This document shows, piece by piece, positions 26,778 to 36,304 of a DNA stretch of 64,000 nt. The position numbers were made by a program, and so were the translations under genes. The notes under the pieces are model-generated. The model worked only from the letters and a program-made list of their open reading frames with translations, made no database searches and was not told the DNA's origin. Origin of the DNA: Brucella thiophenivorans (GTDB lineage: Bacteria > Pseudomonadota > Alphaproteobacteria > Rhizobiales > Rhizobiaceae); NCBI RefSeq assembly GCF_002252445.1, contig NZ_NNRJ01000009.1:88370-152369 (forward strand), read 5' to 3'. Position 1 is the first letter of the stretch, and the number at the start of each line of letters is the position of its first letter.

Positions 26778-29623
26778 TGAATTTTCTGCCACTCGCATTC
26801 GGATCACCGCTCATTCTTGCAGGGCTGATTGCACTTCCGGTTATCTGGTGGTTGCTGCGCATGACGCCACCGCGCCCGCAGGAAGAAACATTTCCACCGC
26901 TCAAAATTCTGGCACAGGTCTTCAAGCGCGAAGAAGTGCCGTCCAAAAGCCCTTGGTGGATGACACTTTTACGCCTGCTGATTGCGGCACTTTTGATCTT
27001 TGCGCTTGCCTCGCCCGTATGGAACCCGCGCGCTGTCACGCTTTCCGGTAATGAGCCGCTGGCAATTATGATCGATAATGGCTGGGCTTCTGCGGAAGAA
27101 TGGACTGAACGCGTCAATGCAGCTGAAAAGCTGATTGCCGATGCGGAAGCAAACAATATGCAGATTTATGTGCTTGGCACGGCAGAACCCACCAATTCGG
27201 AAATTGGCCCATATGATGGAAGCCGAGCAACAGAACGTCTGCAAGCCTTGCAGCCACGCCCGATCCCAGTTGATCGCAAAGCAGCACTCGATCGTCTTTC
27301 ATCAAGCCTACCACAGGGCGAAAAAATACGTCTGGCTTTCATGAATGACGGTTTGGCACAGGCAAGCGACAGTGAAGCTTTCGCCAAGCTCAATCAGAAC
27401 GACCAACTGGCTTCGATCCTTTGGTATGCCGCAAATCTTAATCGGGTTGTAGCGCTGACTTCCATTGAAAACAAAGCTAATGGGTTTGAAGCAAAAGCCA
27501 TTCGACCCGAAGGCATAAGCATGCCGCGCGCACTCAATGCAGCAGCTTATGATGATAAAGGCCGCCGCATTGCCGAAGCGTCTTTGTCCTTCGCAGTAGG
27601 AAACAATGAGGCGACGGCCCGTTTCAACCTTCCTGTCGAACTACGCAATGATTTCCGTGTGATCCGCATAGATGGCATCAATCAGGCCGGTGCCACACGT
27701 CTGGTCGATGCCGGTTCGGAACGCCGCACTATCGGCCTTCTTGCCAGCGGCGATGGCGATCTCGCACAGCCGCTTTTGTCGCCGCTACATTATATCTCAC
27801 GCGCACTCTCGCCTTATGCCAATCTCATCGAACCGCGTTCGGCAGATCTGATGAATACTGTGCCGGAAGTGCTTGATGCTAAGCCATCCATTCTGATCAT
27901 GGCCGATATTGGCACTTTACCAAAGCCGGTTGAAGAACAGCTTGCAAGCTGGATCGAGGATGGTGGCACGCTTGTCCGCTTTGCCGGCCCTCGCCTTGCC
28001 GGTGCGAATGAAAACGATCCGCTCCTGCCTGTGCGTCTGCGCAAAGGCGAACGCGCGCTGGGCGGAACTCTCTCATGGTCCGAGCCGCAGAAGCTGCGAT
28101 CCTTCTCGGACAAAGGCCCATTTGCCGGGCTTACCGTGCCGGATGACGTGACCGTCACACGGCAGGTTCTGGCTGAACCGTCCTTTGATCTCAATGACAA
28201 AGCCTATGCAACGCTAGCAGATGGAACACCGCTGGTAACCGGCGAAAGCCGTGGTCGCGGCAATGTAATCCTGTTCCATATTTCGCCCGACGCATCCTGG
28301 TCGAACCTGCCAATCTCCGGCTCTTTTGTCGAAATGCTGCGCCGTATTGTATCGCTGTCGCAACGAACCGGCGCACAGGGCGATCAACAGTCGATTTCAC
28401 TGCCACCTTTCCAGCTTCTTTCAGCCTCTGGCGAACTCACACCGCCATCATCGGAAGCAAAGCCGCTGATCGTAGACAAAGACAAATTACCAGATGTCAG
28501 TATCAACACGCCGCCCGGTTTCTATGGCAATGAAGACGTCTTGAAAGCGCTCAACATTTTTGAAGGCAATGACATCAAGCTTGAACCGATCAGCCAACCC
28601 GCTCTTTCCGTTGGCATAACGCCTGCATCGTACGATGCCGACCAGTCAGTTTCATTGCGTGGCCCGTTTTTCGCAGCCGCAGCCATGCTGCTCGCGCTCG
28701 ATACATTTCTGATGCTCTGGTTGCGTGGTGCATTCCGCAGACGCATGAAAACTCGTTCCAAAGTTGCAGGCATTGCCATTCTCTTTGCAGCAGCCTCGGC
28801 AATCAGCTTCATTCCTGCCGGGGTTAAAACCGCGCAAGCGCAAGAGACCCACGACGACAGCAAACCGGGTGATGAAGCCATCATCAACTCCGTCTCCAAA
28901 ACCCATTTGGCCTATATAATCACCGGCAGTACCGCGACCGACGACATCAGCAAAGCTGGGCTGCGCGGCTTGACTTTTGCCCTGACGGATAAGACAGCAC
29001 TCGAACCGGGCGATCCAATCGGCGTCGATCCCGCCAAGGACGATCTCGCCTTTTATCCGCTGATCTATTGGCCGATTGACCCGGATGCGCAAATGCCAAG
29101 TCCCGAGGCCATCGCCAAAGTCGATGCCTATATGCAGCAGGGCGGAACCGTGCTGTTCGACACCCGTGATCAGTTGCAGGCAGGGGCAAGCCTTGACCCT
29201 TCTGCATCACCCGCCAACCAGCGCCTTCGCTTAATTCTCGATAGCATGAATGTGCCACCGCTTGAGCCGGTTCCCGATGATCATGTGCTGACAAAATCCT
29301 TCTTCATCATGCCCGATTTTCCGGGCCGCTATGATGGAAGTCCGCTCTGGGTCGAAGCAACTGCCGCCTCCAATAGCGAGCGCGACCGCCCAGTGCGCAC
29401 CGGCGATGGCGTGTCGCCGATCATGATCACCGCCAATGATTTTGCAGGCGCATGGGCCGTCGATGAACAGGGCAATCCACTTTTGCCGACAGTGCCCAAT
29501 GATCCGATGCAGCGGATTTATGCACTGCGCGGCGGCGTGAATATCGTCATGTATATGCTCACCGGCAACTACAAATCGGATCAGGTTCATGTACCAGATC
29601 TACTTCAGCGGCTGGGGAATTAG
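26777..29623 (+). CDS. BatA-N-terminal / DUF4159 membrane protein
   Basis: A 948-residue protein. Residues 1-85 form the BatA (aerotolerance regulator) N-terminal domain with two membrane segments, including the motif PPRPQEETFPPLKIL. A large soluble region follows, containing a stretch that resembles class I glutamine amidotransferase-like folds (residues 370-430). A pair of membrane segments lies around 655-680 and 690-710. The last 230 residues match DUF4159, ending with YALRGGVNIVMYMLTGNYKSDQVH. It is the third gene of the MoxR operon. A role in envelope assembly is inferred. Stop codon TAG touches a palindromic repeat. Confidence 0.85.
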   Translation: MNFLPLAFGSPLILAGLIALPVIWWLLRMTPPRPQEETFPPLKILAQVFKREEVPSKSPWWMTLLRLLIAALLIFALASPVWNPRAVTLSGNEPLAIMIDNGWASAEEWTERVNAAEKLIADAEANNMQIYVLGTAEPTNSEIGPYDGSRATERLQALQPRPIPVDRKAALDRLSSSLPQGEKIRLAFMNDGLAQASDSEAFAKLNQNDQLASILWYAANLNRVVALTSIENKANGFEAKAIRPEGISMPRALNAAAYDDKGRRIAEASLSFAVGNNEATARFNLPVELRNDFRVIRIDGINQAGATRLVDAGSERRTIGLLASGDGDLAQPLLSPLHYISRALSPYANLIEPRSADLMNTVPEVLDAKPSILIMADIGTLPKPVEEQLASWIEDGGTLVRFAGPRLAGANENDPLLPVRLRKGERALGGTLSWSEPQKLRSFSDKGPFAGLTVPDDVTVTRQVLAEPSFDLNDKAYATLADGTPLVTGESRGRGNVILFHISPDASWSNLPISGSFVEMLRRIVSLSQRTGAQGDQQSISLPPFQLLSASGELTPPSSEAKPLIVDKDKLPDVSINTPPGFYGNEDVLKALNIFEGNDIKLEPISQPALSVGITPASYDADQSVSLRGPFFAAAAMLLALDTFLMLWLRGAFRRRMKTRSKVAGIAILFAAASAISFIPAGVKTAQAQETHDDSKPGDEAIINSVSKTHLAYIITGSTATDDISKAGLRGLTFALTDKTALEPGDPIGVDPAKDDLAFYPLIYWPIDPDAQMPSPEAIAKVDAYMQQGGTVLFDTRDQLQAGASLDPSASPANQRLRLILDSMNVPPLEPVPDDHVLTKSFFIMPDFPGRYDGSPLWVEATAASNSERDRPVRTGDGVSPIMITANDFAGAWAVDEQGNPLLPTVPNDPMQRIYALRGGVNIVMYMLTGNYKSDQVHVPDLLQRLGN

Positions 29624-29672
29624 CGCATGTCTAGGAAAAGTGGGAACCGGTTTTCCGGCAAAAGACATGCGC
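29623..29672. repeat. Palindromic repeat inside the MoxR operon, copy 4
   Basis: GCGCATGTCT..AGACATGCGC frame the core gaaaagtgggaaccggtttt. It fills the only gap of the operon and would form a hairpin in the mRNA. Confidence 0.82.
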
Positions 29673-29685
29673 ATAGGAGTTCAAA

Positions 29686-31761
29686 ATGAATATCGAATTT
29701 GAACCCTTCCTCCCTTTGCCCTGGCTAATCGGCATTCTGGCACCGCTAACGCTTTTGGTACTGGCAACAATTTTGCTACGTATGCGCGGCGGTTTGATCC
29801 GTATGCTTGCAGCCGTTGCCCTTGCATTGGCACTGCTTAATCCGGTCATCATCAGCGAAGAACGCGAGCCGCTTAAAAGTGTCGTGGCCCTTGTTGTTGA
29901 CCGCAGCCAGAGCCAGAACTTGGGTGATCGTAAAGCTGACACTGATCAGGCGCTCAAGGCCGTGCAGGACCAACTTGCAACCATGCCACAATTTGAAACC
30001 CGCGTGGTGGAAGCGGCACAGCCCGGCGAAAACGAAGACGGCTATGCAACGCGCCTATTCGGACCACTGGCGCGTTTGCTGCTTGATGTGCCACCATCGC
30101 GTGTCGCAGGCGCAATCATGATCACCGACGGTCAGGTGCACGATATTCCCGCCAACAAAAATGCGCTTGGATTTGATGCGCCGGTTCATGCGCTCATCAC
30201 AGGCAAGCCGGACGAATTCGACCGCCGTATCAAATTTAACAAAGCCCCGCGCTATGGCATTAGCGGCAAGCCGCTGGAAATGTCCTTCACCGTGATAGAT
30301 GAAGGCAAGAGCCTCGGTAGTTCCGCGCAAGTTGAAATCCGCGTGAATGGCGAGGCGGTCAGCGAAGAACAGGCGCAGGTCGGACAGGAAACGCCCGTCA
30401 CCATCGAACTGCCGCGCGCAGGCGTAAATATTGTCGAGATTTCCACGCCAACTCTGCCTGGCGAAGTGACCGATACCAACAACCGTGCGGTGGCCACAAT
30501 TGACGGCATTCGCGAAAACCTGCGTGTGCTTCTGGTTTCAGGAGAGCCGCATAATGGCGAGCGCACATGGCGTAATCTGCTGAAGTCCGATGCGGCTGTT
30601 GATCTCGTTCACTTCACCATTTTGCGCCCGCCCGAGAAGCAGGACGGCACCCCGATCAATGAGCTATCCCTCATCGCTTTCCCAACCCGCGAACTATTCG
30701 TCGACAAGGTCAGTGAGTTCGATCTCATCATTCTAGATCGCTACCAGCATCGCGATGTGCTGCCGCTGCTTTATTATGATTACATCGCGCAATATGTGGA
30801 AAATGGCGGCGCTTTGCTGGTTGCAGCCGGTCCCGAATACGCAGGCGACATGTCGATTGCGCAAACGCCGCTTTATAGCGCGCTGCCTGCCATGCCGACC
30901 GGAACCATTACCGAAAAGGCTTTTTATCCGCGCCTGACAGACCTTGGCAAACGTCATCCCGTGACCCGTGGTCTTGATGGCAGCGATCAGGAACCGCCAC
31001 ACTGGAGCCGCTGGTTCCGCACCATTGATATTGGCCCAACCCAGGGCGAAACTGTGATGAGCGGCGCTGATGGCAAGCCGCTTCTGGTACTTGACCGCGT
31101 TGGCAAAGGTCGTGTGGGCATGTTCCTGTCCGATCAGGGTTGGCTCTGGGCGCGTGGCTTTGAAGGCGGCGGACCCTATGCCTCGCTTTATCGCCGCATT
31201 GCGCATTGGCTGATGCAGGAGCCAGAGCTTGAAGAAGAAGCGCTGACCGCAGGCGGCAATGGCCGCACACTCTCCATCCATCGCCAGACGATGGGTGACA
31301 ATCCCGGTCAGGCAACTGTCACCACGCCATCCGGTAAAGAATTACAGGTGAACCTCACGCAAAATAAGCCGGGGCTCTTCGACGGTACCTTGCAAAGTGA
31401 TGAAATCGGCATCTTCCGCATCCGCAATGGAGACTATGAAACGCTGGCGCATGTCGGACCCGTCGATGCGCCGGAATTTTCCGATAGCATCTCTACAGCT
31501 GACAAGTTGTCACCACTCACTGATGCGACAGGCGGCTCTGTGCATAGACTTCATGCAAGTGCGGATAGTTCGGTTCAGGTACCAGCAATCACCGCTGTTG
31601 GTGCTGAGCGCGCAGCAAGTGGTAGCAACTGGATTGGCCTGCGCGAAACTTCGGACACGCAGCTAAAAAGCGTAAACCGCCTGCCATTGTTCTCTGGCTT
31701 GCTGGCGATGGCTGCCCTGCTCTTCACATTCGGCAGCATGTGGTATCGCGAAGGGCGCTAA
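29686..31761 (+). CDS. Large membrane protein with glutamine amidotransferase-like fold, MoxR operon
   Basis: A 691-residue protein. Two membrane segments lie at residues 8-28 and 36-55, and a third near the C-terminus (GLLAMAALLFTFGSMW). The part between includes a VWA-like start (VVALVVDRSQSQ) and a segment VENGGALLVAAGPEYAG that resembles class I amidotransferase-like domains, without the catalytic Cys. Such proteins form the fourth member of MoxR/DUF58 operons in alphaproteobacteria. ATG 29686 has AGGAG upstream. The likely site of action is the periplasm or inner membrane. Confidence 0.82.
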   Translation: MNIEFEPFLPLPWLIGILAPLTLLVLATILLRMRGGLIRMLAAVALALALLNPVIISEEREPLKSVVALVVDRSQSQNLGDRKADTDQALKAVQDQLATMPQFETRVVEAAQPGENEDGYATRLFGPLARLLLDVPPSRVAGAIMITDGQVHDIPANKNALGFDAPVHALITGKPDEFDRRIKFNKAPRYGISGKPLEMSFTVIDEGKSLGSSAQVEIRVNGEAVSEEQAQVGQETPVTIELPRAGVNIVEISTPTLPGEVTDTNNRAVATIDGIRENLRVLLVSGEPHNGERTWRNLLKSDAAVDLVHFTILRPPEKQDGTPINELSLIAFPTRELFVDKVSEFDLIILDRYQHRDVLPLLYYDYIAQYVENGGALLVAAGPEYAGDMSIAQTPLYSALPAMPTGTITEKAFYPRLTDLGKRHPVTRGLDGSDQEPPHWSRWFRTIDIGPTQGETVMSGADGKPLLVLDRVGKGRVGMFLSDQGWLWARGFEGGGPYASLYRRIAHWLMQEPELEEEALTAGGNGRTLSIHRQTMGDNPGQATVTTPSGKELQVNLTQNKPGLFDGTLQSDEIGIFRIRNGDYETLAHVGPVDAPEFSDSISTADKLSPLTDATGGSVHRLHASADSSVQVPAITAVGAERAASGSNWIGLRETSDTQLKSVNRLPLFSGLLAMAALLFTFGSMWYREGR

Positions 31762-31791
31762 CACGCCCTCGCTTTCCCCTCTATTTAGCTT

Positions 31792-32298
31792 TTAGGCTCT
31801 GTTTGCGTGACGCACGACACCGCTAGCACCATTGAGCGCACCTGCCACAAGCTCGCAAGCCAGCATACGCCGGGGATCAACTGGAGCAGGCATAATCATG
31901 GAGCCGGGTTGCACCATATGAAACCCGAACGGGCCATAATAAGGCTGGTCCCCAACCAGAATGACCAGCTTGTGACCGGCTTTCTCTGCAGCTTCCAAAG
32001 ACATTCGCATTAAAGCACTGCCAATGCCGCGCTTTTTCCAGTCAGGCCGCACGGCAAGCGGACCCAGCAACAAGGCTGGCGTTTTGCCGACCACAACCGG
32101 CGTCATGCGCAGTGATCCGATGACAATACCGCCAATCAGCGCCACAAATGACAGGCTCTGATCGTGCGGACCGCCTTCCCTGATGAAATGTGCTGCACGG
32201 GTAAAACGGCCCGGACCGAATGCTTCCGCATTCATGTCTTCGATCTCAATATCGTGCGCGAGTTCTTCCTGCGTGTAGGTCAGTTCAAGCTGCTGCAT
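31792..32298 (-). CDS. GNAT-family N-acetyltransferase
   Basis: A 168-residue protein with GNAT motif A near residue 85 (LAVRPDWKKRGIGSALM). The YYGPFGF motif near the C-terminal third is typical of the YhbS-type subfamily. Start ATG 32298 is chosen by conservation; ATG 32352 is an in-frame alternative, and neither has a strong ribosome site. Its substrate is unknown. The gene is convergent with the MoxR operon. Confidence 0.82.
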   Translation of the reverse strand: MQQLELTYTQEELAHDIEIEDMNAEAFGPGRFTRAAHFIREGGPHDQSLSFVALIGGIVIGSLRMTPVVVGKTPALLLGPLAVRPDWKKRGIGSALMRMSLEAAEKAGHKLVILVGDQPYYGPFGFHMVQPGSMIMPAPVDPRRMLACELVAGALNGASGVVRHANRA

Positions 32299-32769
32299 GG
32301 GTAAAATTGCCTGAAGAGAAGTCGATAGCCAAAAAGGGCCAATGGAATGCATTCTGCGCAGTTTGAGCGCAGTCCCAATTTCATCGTCGGATGAAACGCA
32401 TTCCGGTCATGGTGGTCTCCTCAGAGCATTTCCAGCAAAAGTGCGAAGCGGTTTTGCGGAGGATAATGCGATAAATGTTCAAGCGGCGAAACATTGACGG
32501 TGCCGCAATTTGCAACTCACCTATCACCAAATTGGTAACTCGTAAAACATTTTCTTTCAAAACGGAGGCTGAGACTTATCTTTTTGGAACGTTACGCACT
32601 GTTCACGGCTTGAGAGACTGTCAAATGGCAGCTTTCCCGCTATGTAAAGCATAACCTGACCGGAGCGGAGCGAGGATCGATAAGATTATGCTTCAAGTAA
32701 AAAATTAGAGGCGTTTCGGTCTGATGAAATCAGATCAGGATGCCTTTAACGGCCAAAAGGAGAGATCAC
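32299..32769. other. 471-bp gap between GNAT and the glutathione-dependent reductase
   Basis: No gene is supported. It contains a palindromic repeat at 32424-32469 and, at about 32670-32745, sequence resembling the second arm of the repeat (cgtttcggtctgatgaaatcagatcagga). The promoter of the downstream gene must lie here. Confidence 0.45.
32424..32469. repeat. Palindromic intergenic repeat, copy 5
   Basis: GCATT..AATGC frame the core agcaaaagtgcgaagcggtt. Nearly the same variant occurs at 35109. Confidence 0.8.
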
Positions 32770-33750
32770 ATGGGACTTCTGGTTGACGGCAAATGGCAGG
32801 ATGTCTGGTACGACACCGACAGCACCAAAGGTCGTTTCGAGCGTTCAAAATCGCAATTCAGAAACTGGATCACACAAGATGGCAGCGCCGGTCCAACCGG
32901 TGAAGACGGCTTCAAGGCCGAAGCTGGCCGCTATCACCTCTACGTCTCCTATGCCTGCCCATGGGCGCATCGCACACTAATCTTCCGCGCACTGAAAAAG
33001 CTGGAAAGCGTGATTTCAGTCTCGGTTGTCGATGCACTCATGGCCGACGAAGGCTGGACATTCTATGGTACAACTGGCAGCACCGGCGACGAACTCTTTG
33101 GCGCAAAACGCCTGCACGAGATTTATACCCGTGCCGATCCAAATTATTCCGGTCGCGTGACCGTGCCTGTTCTGTGGGACAAGCAGCGCAACACAATCGT
33201 CTCCAATGAATCGGCTGAAATCATCCGCATGTTGAACAGCGCTTTTGACAAATTCGGCAATGCATCGCTCGATTTTTATCCGCAAGACCTGCGCAGTGAA
33301 ATCGATGCAATGAATGATTTCGTCTATCCGAACATCAACAATGGCGTCTATCGCGCAGGCTTCGCCACCACGCAAGACGCTTATGAAGAAGCATTCGAAC
33401 AGTTATTCAATGCGCTCGACAAGCTAGAAGACACGCTCTCCAAACAGCACTATCTGACGGGTTCCCGCCTCACAGAAGCAGACTGGCGCCTTTTCACAAC
33501 GCTTGTTCGTTTCGATCAGGTCTATGTCGGGCATTTCAAATGCAATCTGCGACGCATCGCAGATTATCCAAATCTCTGGAACTATACCCGCGATCTTTAT
33601 CAAGTGCCGGGTGTAGCCAAAACGGTAAATATGGAACACATCAAGGGTCATTATTATCGTAGCCATAAGACGATCAACCCGACCGGCATTGTTCCCGTTG
33701 GACCAGAGATCGACTTCTTAGCACCACATGATCGGGATCGCTTCAACTGA
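32770..33750 (+). CDS. Glutathionyl-hydroquinone reductase (Xi-class GST)
   Basis: A 326-residue glutathione transferase of the YqjG/ECM4 class, which reduces glutathionyl-hydroquinones. The active-site segment is SYACPWAHRT with Cys around residue 63. The C-terminal helical domain has LTEADWRLFTTLVRFD as in the family. ATG 32770 has AAGGAGA upstream; the earlier in-frame ATG at 32740 is rejected. It is cytoplasmic. A repeat-like region precedes it. Confidence 0.93.
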   Translation: MGLLVDGKWQDVWYDTDSTKGRFERSKSQFRNWITQDGSAGPTGEDGFKAEAGRYHLYVSYACPWAHRTLIFRALKKLESVISVSVVDALMADEGWTFYGTTGSTGDELFGAKRLHEIYTRADPNYSGRVTVPVLWDKQRNTIVSNESAEIIRMLNSAFDKFGNASLDFYPQDLRSEIDAMNDFVYPNINNGVYRAGFATTQDAYEEAFEQLFNALDKLEDTLSKQHYLTGSRLTEADWRLFTTLVRFDQVYVGHFKCNLRRIADYPNLWNYTRDLYQVPGVAKTVNMEHIKGHYYRSHKTINPTGIVPVGPEIDFLAPHDRDRFN

Positions 33751-33809
33751 GGTTTTCCTGCAACAGTTTGGCCAGAAGATAAGCACTTCCTCAAAACTTG
33801 GGCGTCTCT

Positions 33810-33823
33810 TTGATCCTGATCAA
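33810..33823. promoter_or_regulatory. FNR/FixK-type box upstream of ompW
   Basis: TTGAT at 33810-33814 and ATCAA at 33819-33823 are separated by four bases, an exact match to the FNR/FixK consensus TTGAT-N4-ATCAA. The centre lies 72 bases before the ompW start codon. Regulation by oxygen is inferred. Confidence 0.7.
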
Positions 33824-33887
33824 TGGGGCGCTTTGCGACGCAGTTCACATTGCGCGCATCACTACCCAAGACTTGAAGGAGAGACTG

Positions 33888-34571
33888 ATGAACCGCTTTG
33901 CAAAAGGGCTTCTCGCAGCAACAGCACTGACATTTACTGCACCAGCAGCTTTTGCAGCTGACGCGATTGTCGCCCAGCCAGCGACCGAGATCGTTGCCGT
34001 GCCACAGGCTTTGTCGCCGTGGCAGATCCGCGTTCGCGCACTCGGCGTTGTCGCTGAAAACAAGGGCTATGTGAATGGCGTTGATGGCTCCGGTCTTGAT
34101 TACTCCAAGTCGATCACGCCAGAACTCGACATCACATATTACTTCACTGACAATCTGGCTGCTGAACTCATCCTCGGCACTACCTATGCCAACATCAATG
34201 GCACTGGTTCGATTGAAGGTCTCGGCAAGGTCGGCAAAGTATGGATGCTGCCTCCAACGCTCACCATGCAGTACCACTTCACCAACTTCGGCGCTTTCAA
34301 GCCTTATGTCGGTGCGGGCGTAAACTACACTATCTTCTACAATCAGGATGCAGCCGGCGTTGACTATCTCAAGGTCAAGAACACGTTTGGCGGCGCGCTT
34401 CAGGTTGGCTTCGACTATATGATCGATGAACATTGGGGTATCAACTTCGATGTGAAGAAGCTGTTCCTCGAACCCAAGTTCGATGCGACTCTGGCTGGCG
34501 GCACACAGGTTAGCGGTAAGGCCAAGCTTAACCCTTGGCTGATCGGTACGGGTATCACCTACCGCTTCTAA
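33888..34571 (+). CDS. OmpW-family outer membrane protein
   Basis: A 227-residue beta-barrel precursor. The signal peptide (MNRFAKGLLAATALTFTAPAA then AFA) is cut near residue 23. The mature part shows alternating aromatic strands and ends in GTGITYRF, with a terminal Phe as in outer membrane proteins. OmpW forms an eight-stranded barrel with a hydrophobic channel. The start at 33888 has GAAGGAGAG upstream. An FNR-type box lies 65 bases upstream of the start. Confidence 0.92.
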   Translation: MNRFAKGLLAATALTFTAPAAFAADAIVAQPATEIVAVPQALSPWQIRVRALGVVAENKGYVNGVDGSGLDYSKSITPELDITYYFTDNLAAELILGTTYANINGTGSIEGLGKVGKVWMLPPTLTMQYHFTNFGAFKPYVGAGVNYTIFYNQDAAGVDYLKVKNTFGGALQVGFDYMIDEHWGINFDVKKLFLEPKFDATLAGGTQVSGKAKLNPWLIGTGITYRF

Positions 34572-34582
34572 TATCTGAATAT

Positions 34583-34607
34583 AAGGGCGCGAAAGCGCCC
34601 TTTCCTT
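34583..34607 (+). terminator. Terminator after ompW
   Basis: AAGGGCGC / GCGCCCTT stem with a GAAA loop followed by TTCCTTTT. Confidence 0.82.
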
Positions 34608-35063
34608 TTACCAGTTTGGTAGTGGATCAAGATCATGCAGTGCCTCCTGCAATCGACGCTTGGTCGAAGCCGTGGTTCCTTCCGGCAAATCATCCAGCGT
34701 AAAAAAACCCGCTTCCGCAATTTCCCGGTCGCGCTGTTTTGGTTCGGACTGTTCAAAGGCGCGGCACACATAAAGCGCGACATGATCACGCTTTGAGGCA
34801 TGTGCATTCTTATAAAGTGCAAAGAGCTGTGGTCGTCCGGTTAGCCTGATATTGCCTTCCTCGCGCAACTCCTTTTCGAGCGCCTGCGCAAATGTCTCGC
34901 CGCTATCAACCCCACCACCCGGCAGTTGCCAGCCGGGAACATAAGTATGCTTCACTAGAAACACGGAATTGTTCTTTTCATCAAACACAATCGCCCTGAC
35001 ACCCAAAGTCATGGGTCGTGTGAGCAAAAAATAGGTATGAAATAAAAAATGGCGGAAGCGCAT
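34608..35063 (-). CDS. Nudix-family hydrolase
   Basis: A 151-residue protein with a Nudix box around residues 50-72 (GGVDSGETFAQALEKELREE). One substitution stands out: Lys instead of the usual Arg before the first catalytic Glu. The N-terminus is hydrophobic (FHTYFLLTRPMTLGVRAIV), as in several YtkD-like proteins. The substrate is unknown, probably a nucleotide derivative. It is convergent with ompW. Confidence 0.85.
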   Translation of the reverse strand: MRFRHFLFHTYFLLTRPMTLGVRAIVFDEKNNSVFLVKHTYVPGWQLPGGGVDSGETFAQALEKELREEGNIRLTGRPQLFALYKNAHASKRDHVALYVCRAFEQSEPKQRDREIAEAGFFTLDDLPEGTTASTKRRLQEALHDLDPLPNW

Positions 35064-35108
35064 ACCGTCAATCCTGAAGAAATATTCTTTTGAGCATCAT
35101 TGCACTAA

Positions 35109-35155
35109 AGCATTTCCAGCAAAAGTGCGAAGCGGTTTTGCGTAGGATACTGCGT
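35109..35155. repeat. Palindromic intergenic repeat, copy 6
   Basis: GCATTTCC..GGATACTGCG frame the core agcaaaagtgcgaagcggtt; it is almost identical to the copy at 32424. Confidence 0.8.
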
Positions 35156-35275
35156 AAGAAAAAAGAAATAGAGATGTTCCTACGATTCCGCTTAAACAGG
35201 TACCGCTCTAAAAACATCAATAAAAAGTCGCTGAACACGGTTTCGATTTAAAAAAGAATACAGTACACCGATACT

Positions 35276-36178
35276 ATGTTTCGCCTCGCCCATATTTCAG
35301 ACATTCATCTATCGCCGCTGCCCCGTATTCGCTATCGCGAATTGGCGTCGAAACGTATCACAGGTTACATCAACTGGCTGCGCAATCGTAAGAATGCCAT
35401 GCATGGAACCGTGCTGGACGCTTTGATTGCCGATATGCTGGCAAAGACACCCGATCATATTGCGGTCACGGGCGATCTCGTCAATCTGGCGCTTAATATG
35501 GAAATCGATATTGCTCACGACTGGCTTATGCAGTTGGGCAATCCCGATAATGTCTCCGTCGTTCCCGGCAATCACGATGCCTATGTTCCCGGTGCACTCG
35601 ATAAATCCTGTCGCAAATGGGAACCATGGATGCGCGGAGATGGTATAGACAACCAGGACAAACGACCCCAGTTTCCCTATATGCGGGAGCGTGGCCCTGT
35701 CGCCATGATTGGTGTCTCCTCAGCGCGCGCGACAGCTCCATTTATGGCGAGCGGCGATTTCCGCTCCGCACAGGCCAAACGCCTTGCTTTGGCGCTTGAT
35801 GAAGCTGGTTCACGCGGACTGTTCCGCGTGGTCATGATCCATCACCCGCCCGTCCACGGTGCAACACCAACGCATAAGCGGCTCTATGGCATCCGTCGCT
35901 TTCAAAGCGTCATCCGCAAACATGGTGCTGAACTGGTCATTCATGGTCACACCCATCTTGCCACGCGCTATGACATTGACGGACTGAACGGCAAGGTTCC
36001 GGTGATCTGTGTACCCTCTGCCAGCCAGAATTTTGGCGGCCATAAACCACCCGCACGTTATAACATCTTCAATATCGACCGGAAGCCGGACGGCGGCTGG
36101 CTATGCCAGTGGGAGCAGCACGGTATTGAGGACGAGAGCGAACGCATCCTCAAGCTATCCGAAGATAAATTGTATTAG
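35276..36178 (+). CDS. Calcineurin-like metallophosphoesterase (CpdA-like)
   Basis: A 300-residue cytoplasmic phosphoesterase with the five metal motifs in order: SDIH (residues 8-11), GDLVN (66-70), GNHD (98-101), HHPP near 190 and GHTH near 222. This is the class III cyclic nucleotide phosphodiesterase/CpdA family layout. Substrate could be cAMP or another phosphodiester; nothing in the context decides. A repeat-rich gap precedes it. Confidence 0.88.
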   Translation: MFRLAHISDIHLSPLPRIRYRELASKRITGYINWLRNRKNAMHGTVLDALIADMLAKTPDHIAVTGDLVNLALNMEIDIAHDWLMQLGNPDNVSVVPGNHDAYVPGALDKSCRKWEPWMRGDGIDNQDKRPQFPYMRERGPVAMIGVSSARATAPFMASGDFRSAQAKRLALALDEAGSRGLFRVVMIHHPPVHGATPTHKRLYGIRRFQSVIRKHGAELVIHGHTHLATRYDIDGLNGKVPVICVPSASQNFGGHKPPARYNIFNIDRKPDGGWLCQWEQHGIEDESERILKLSEDKLY

Positions 36179-36267
36179 GGGCTGTGGGAATTGGTATTTG
36201 GACAATATCCGTTTTAGACAAATATTTTGGAGCGCCTATCTTATAAAATGAGATCGAGACGCACTTT
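36179..36267. repeat. Decayed repeat element
   Basis: Stretches reading attttggagcgcctatctta and aaaatgagatcgagacgc resemble the second arm of the dispersed repeat (compare 50650). No complete palindrome remains. Confidence 0.4.
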
Positions 36268-36299
36268 CAAAAAAGGCGGCATCTCTGCCGCCTTTTTTA
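36268..36299. terminator. Terminator of leuA, bidirectional
   Basis: GGCGGC / GCCGCC stem with loop ATCTCT, flanked by A and T runs. Confidence 0.9.
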
Positions 36300-36304
36300 T
36301 CATG

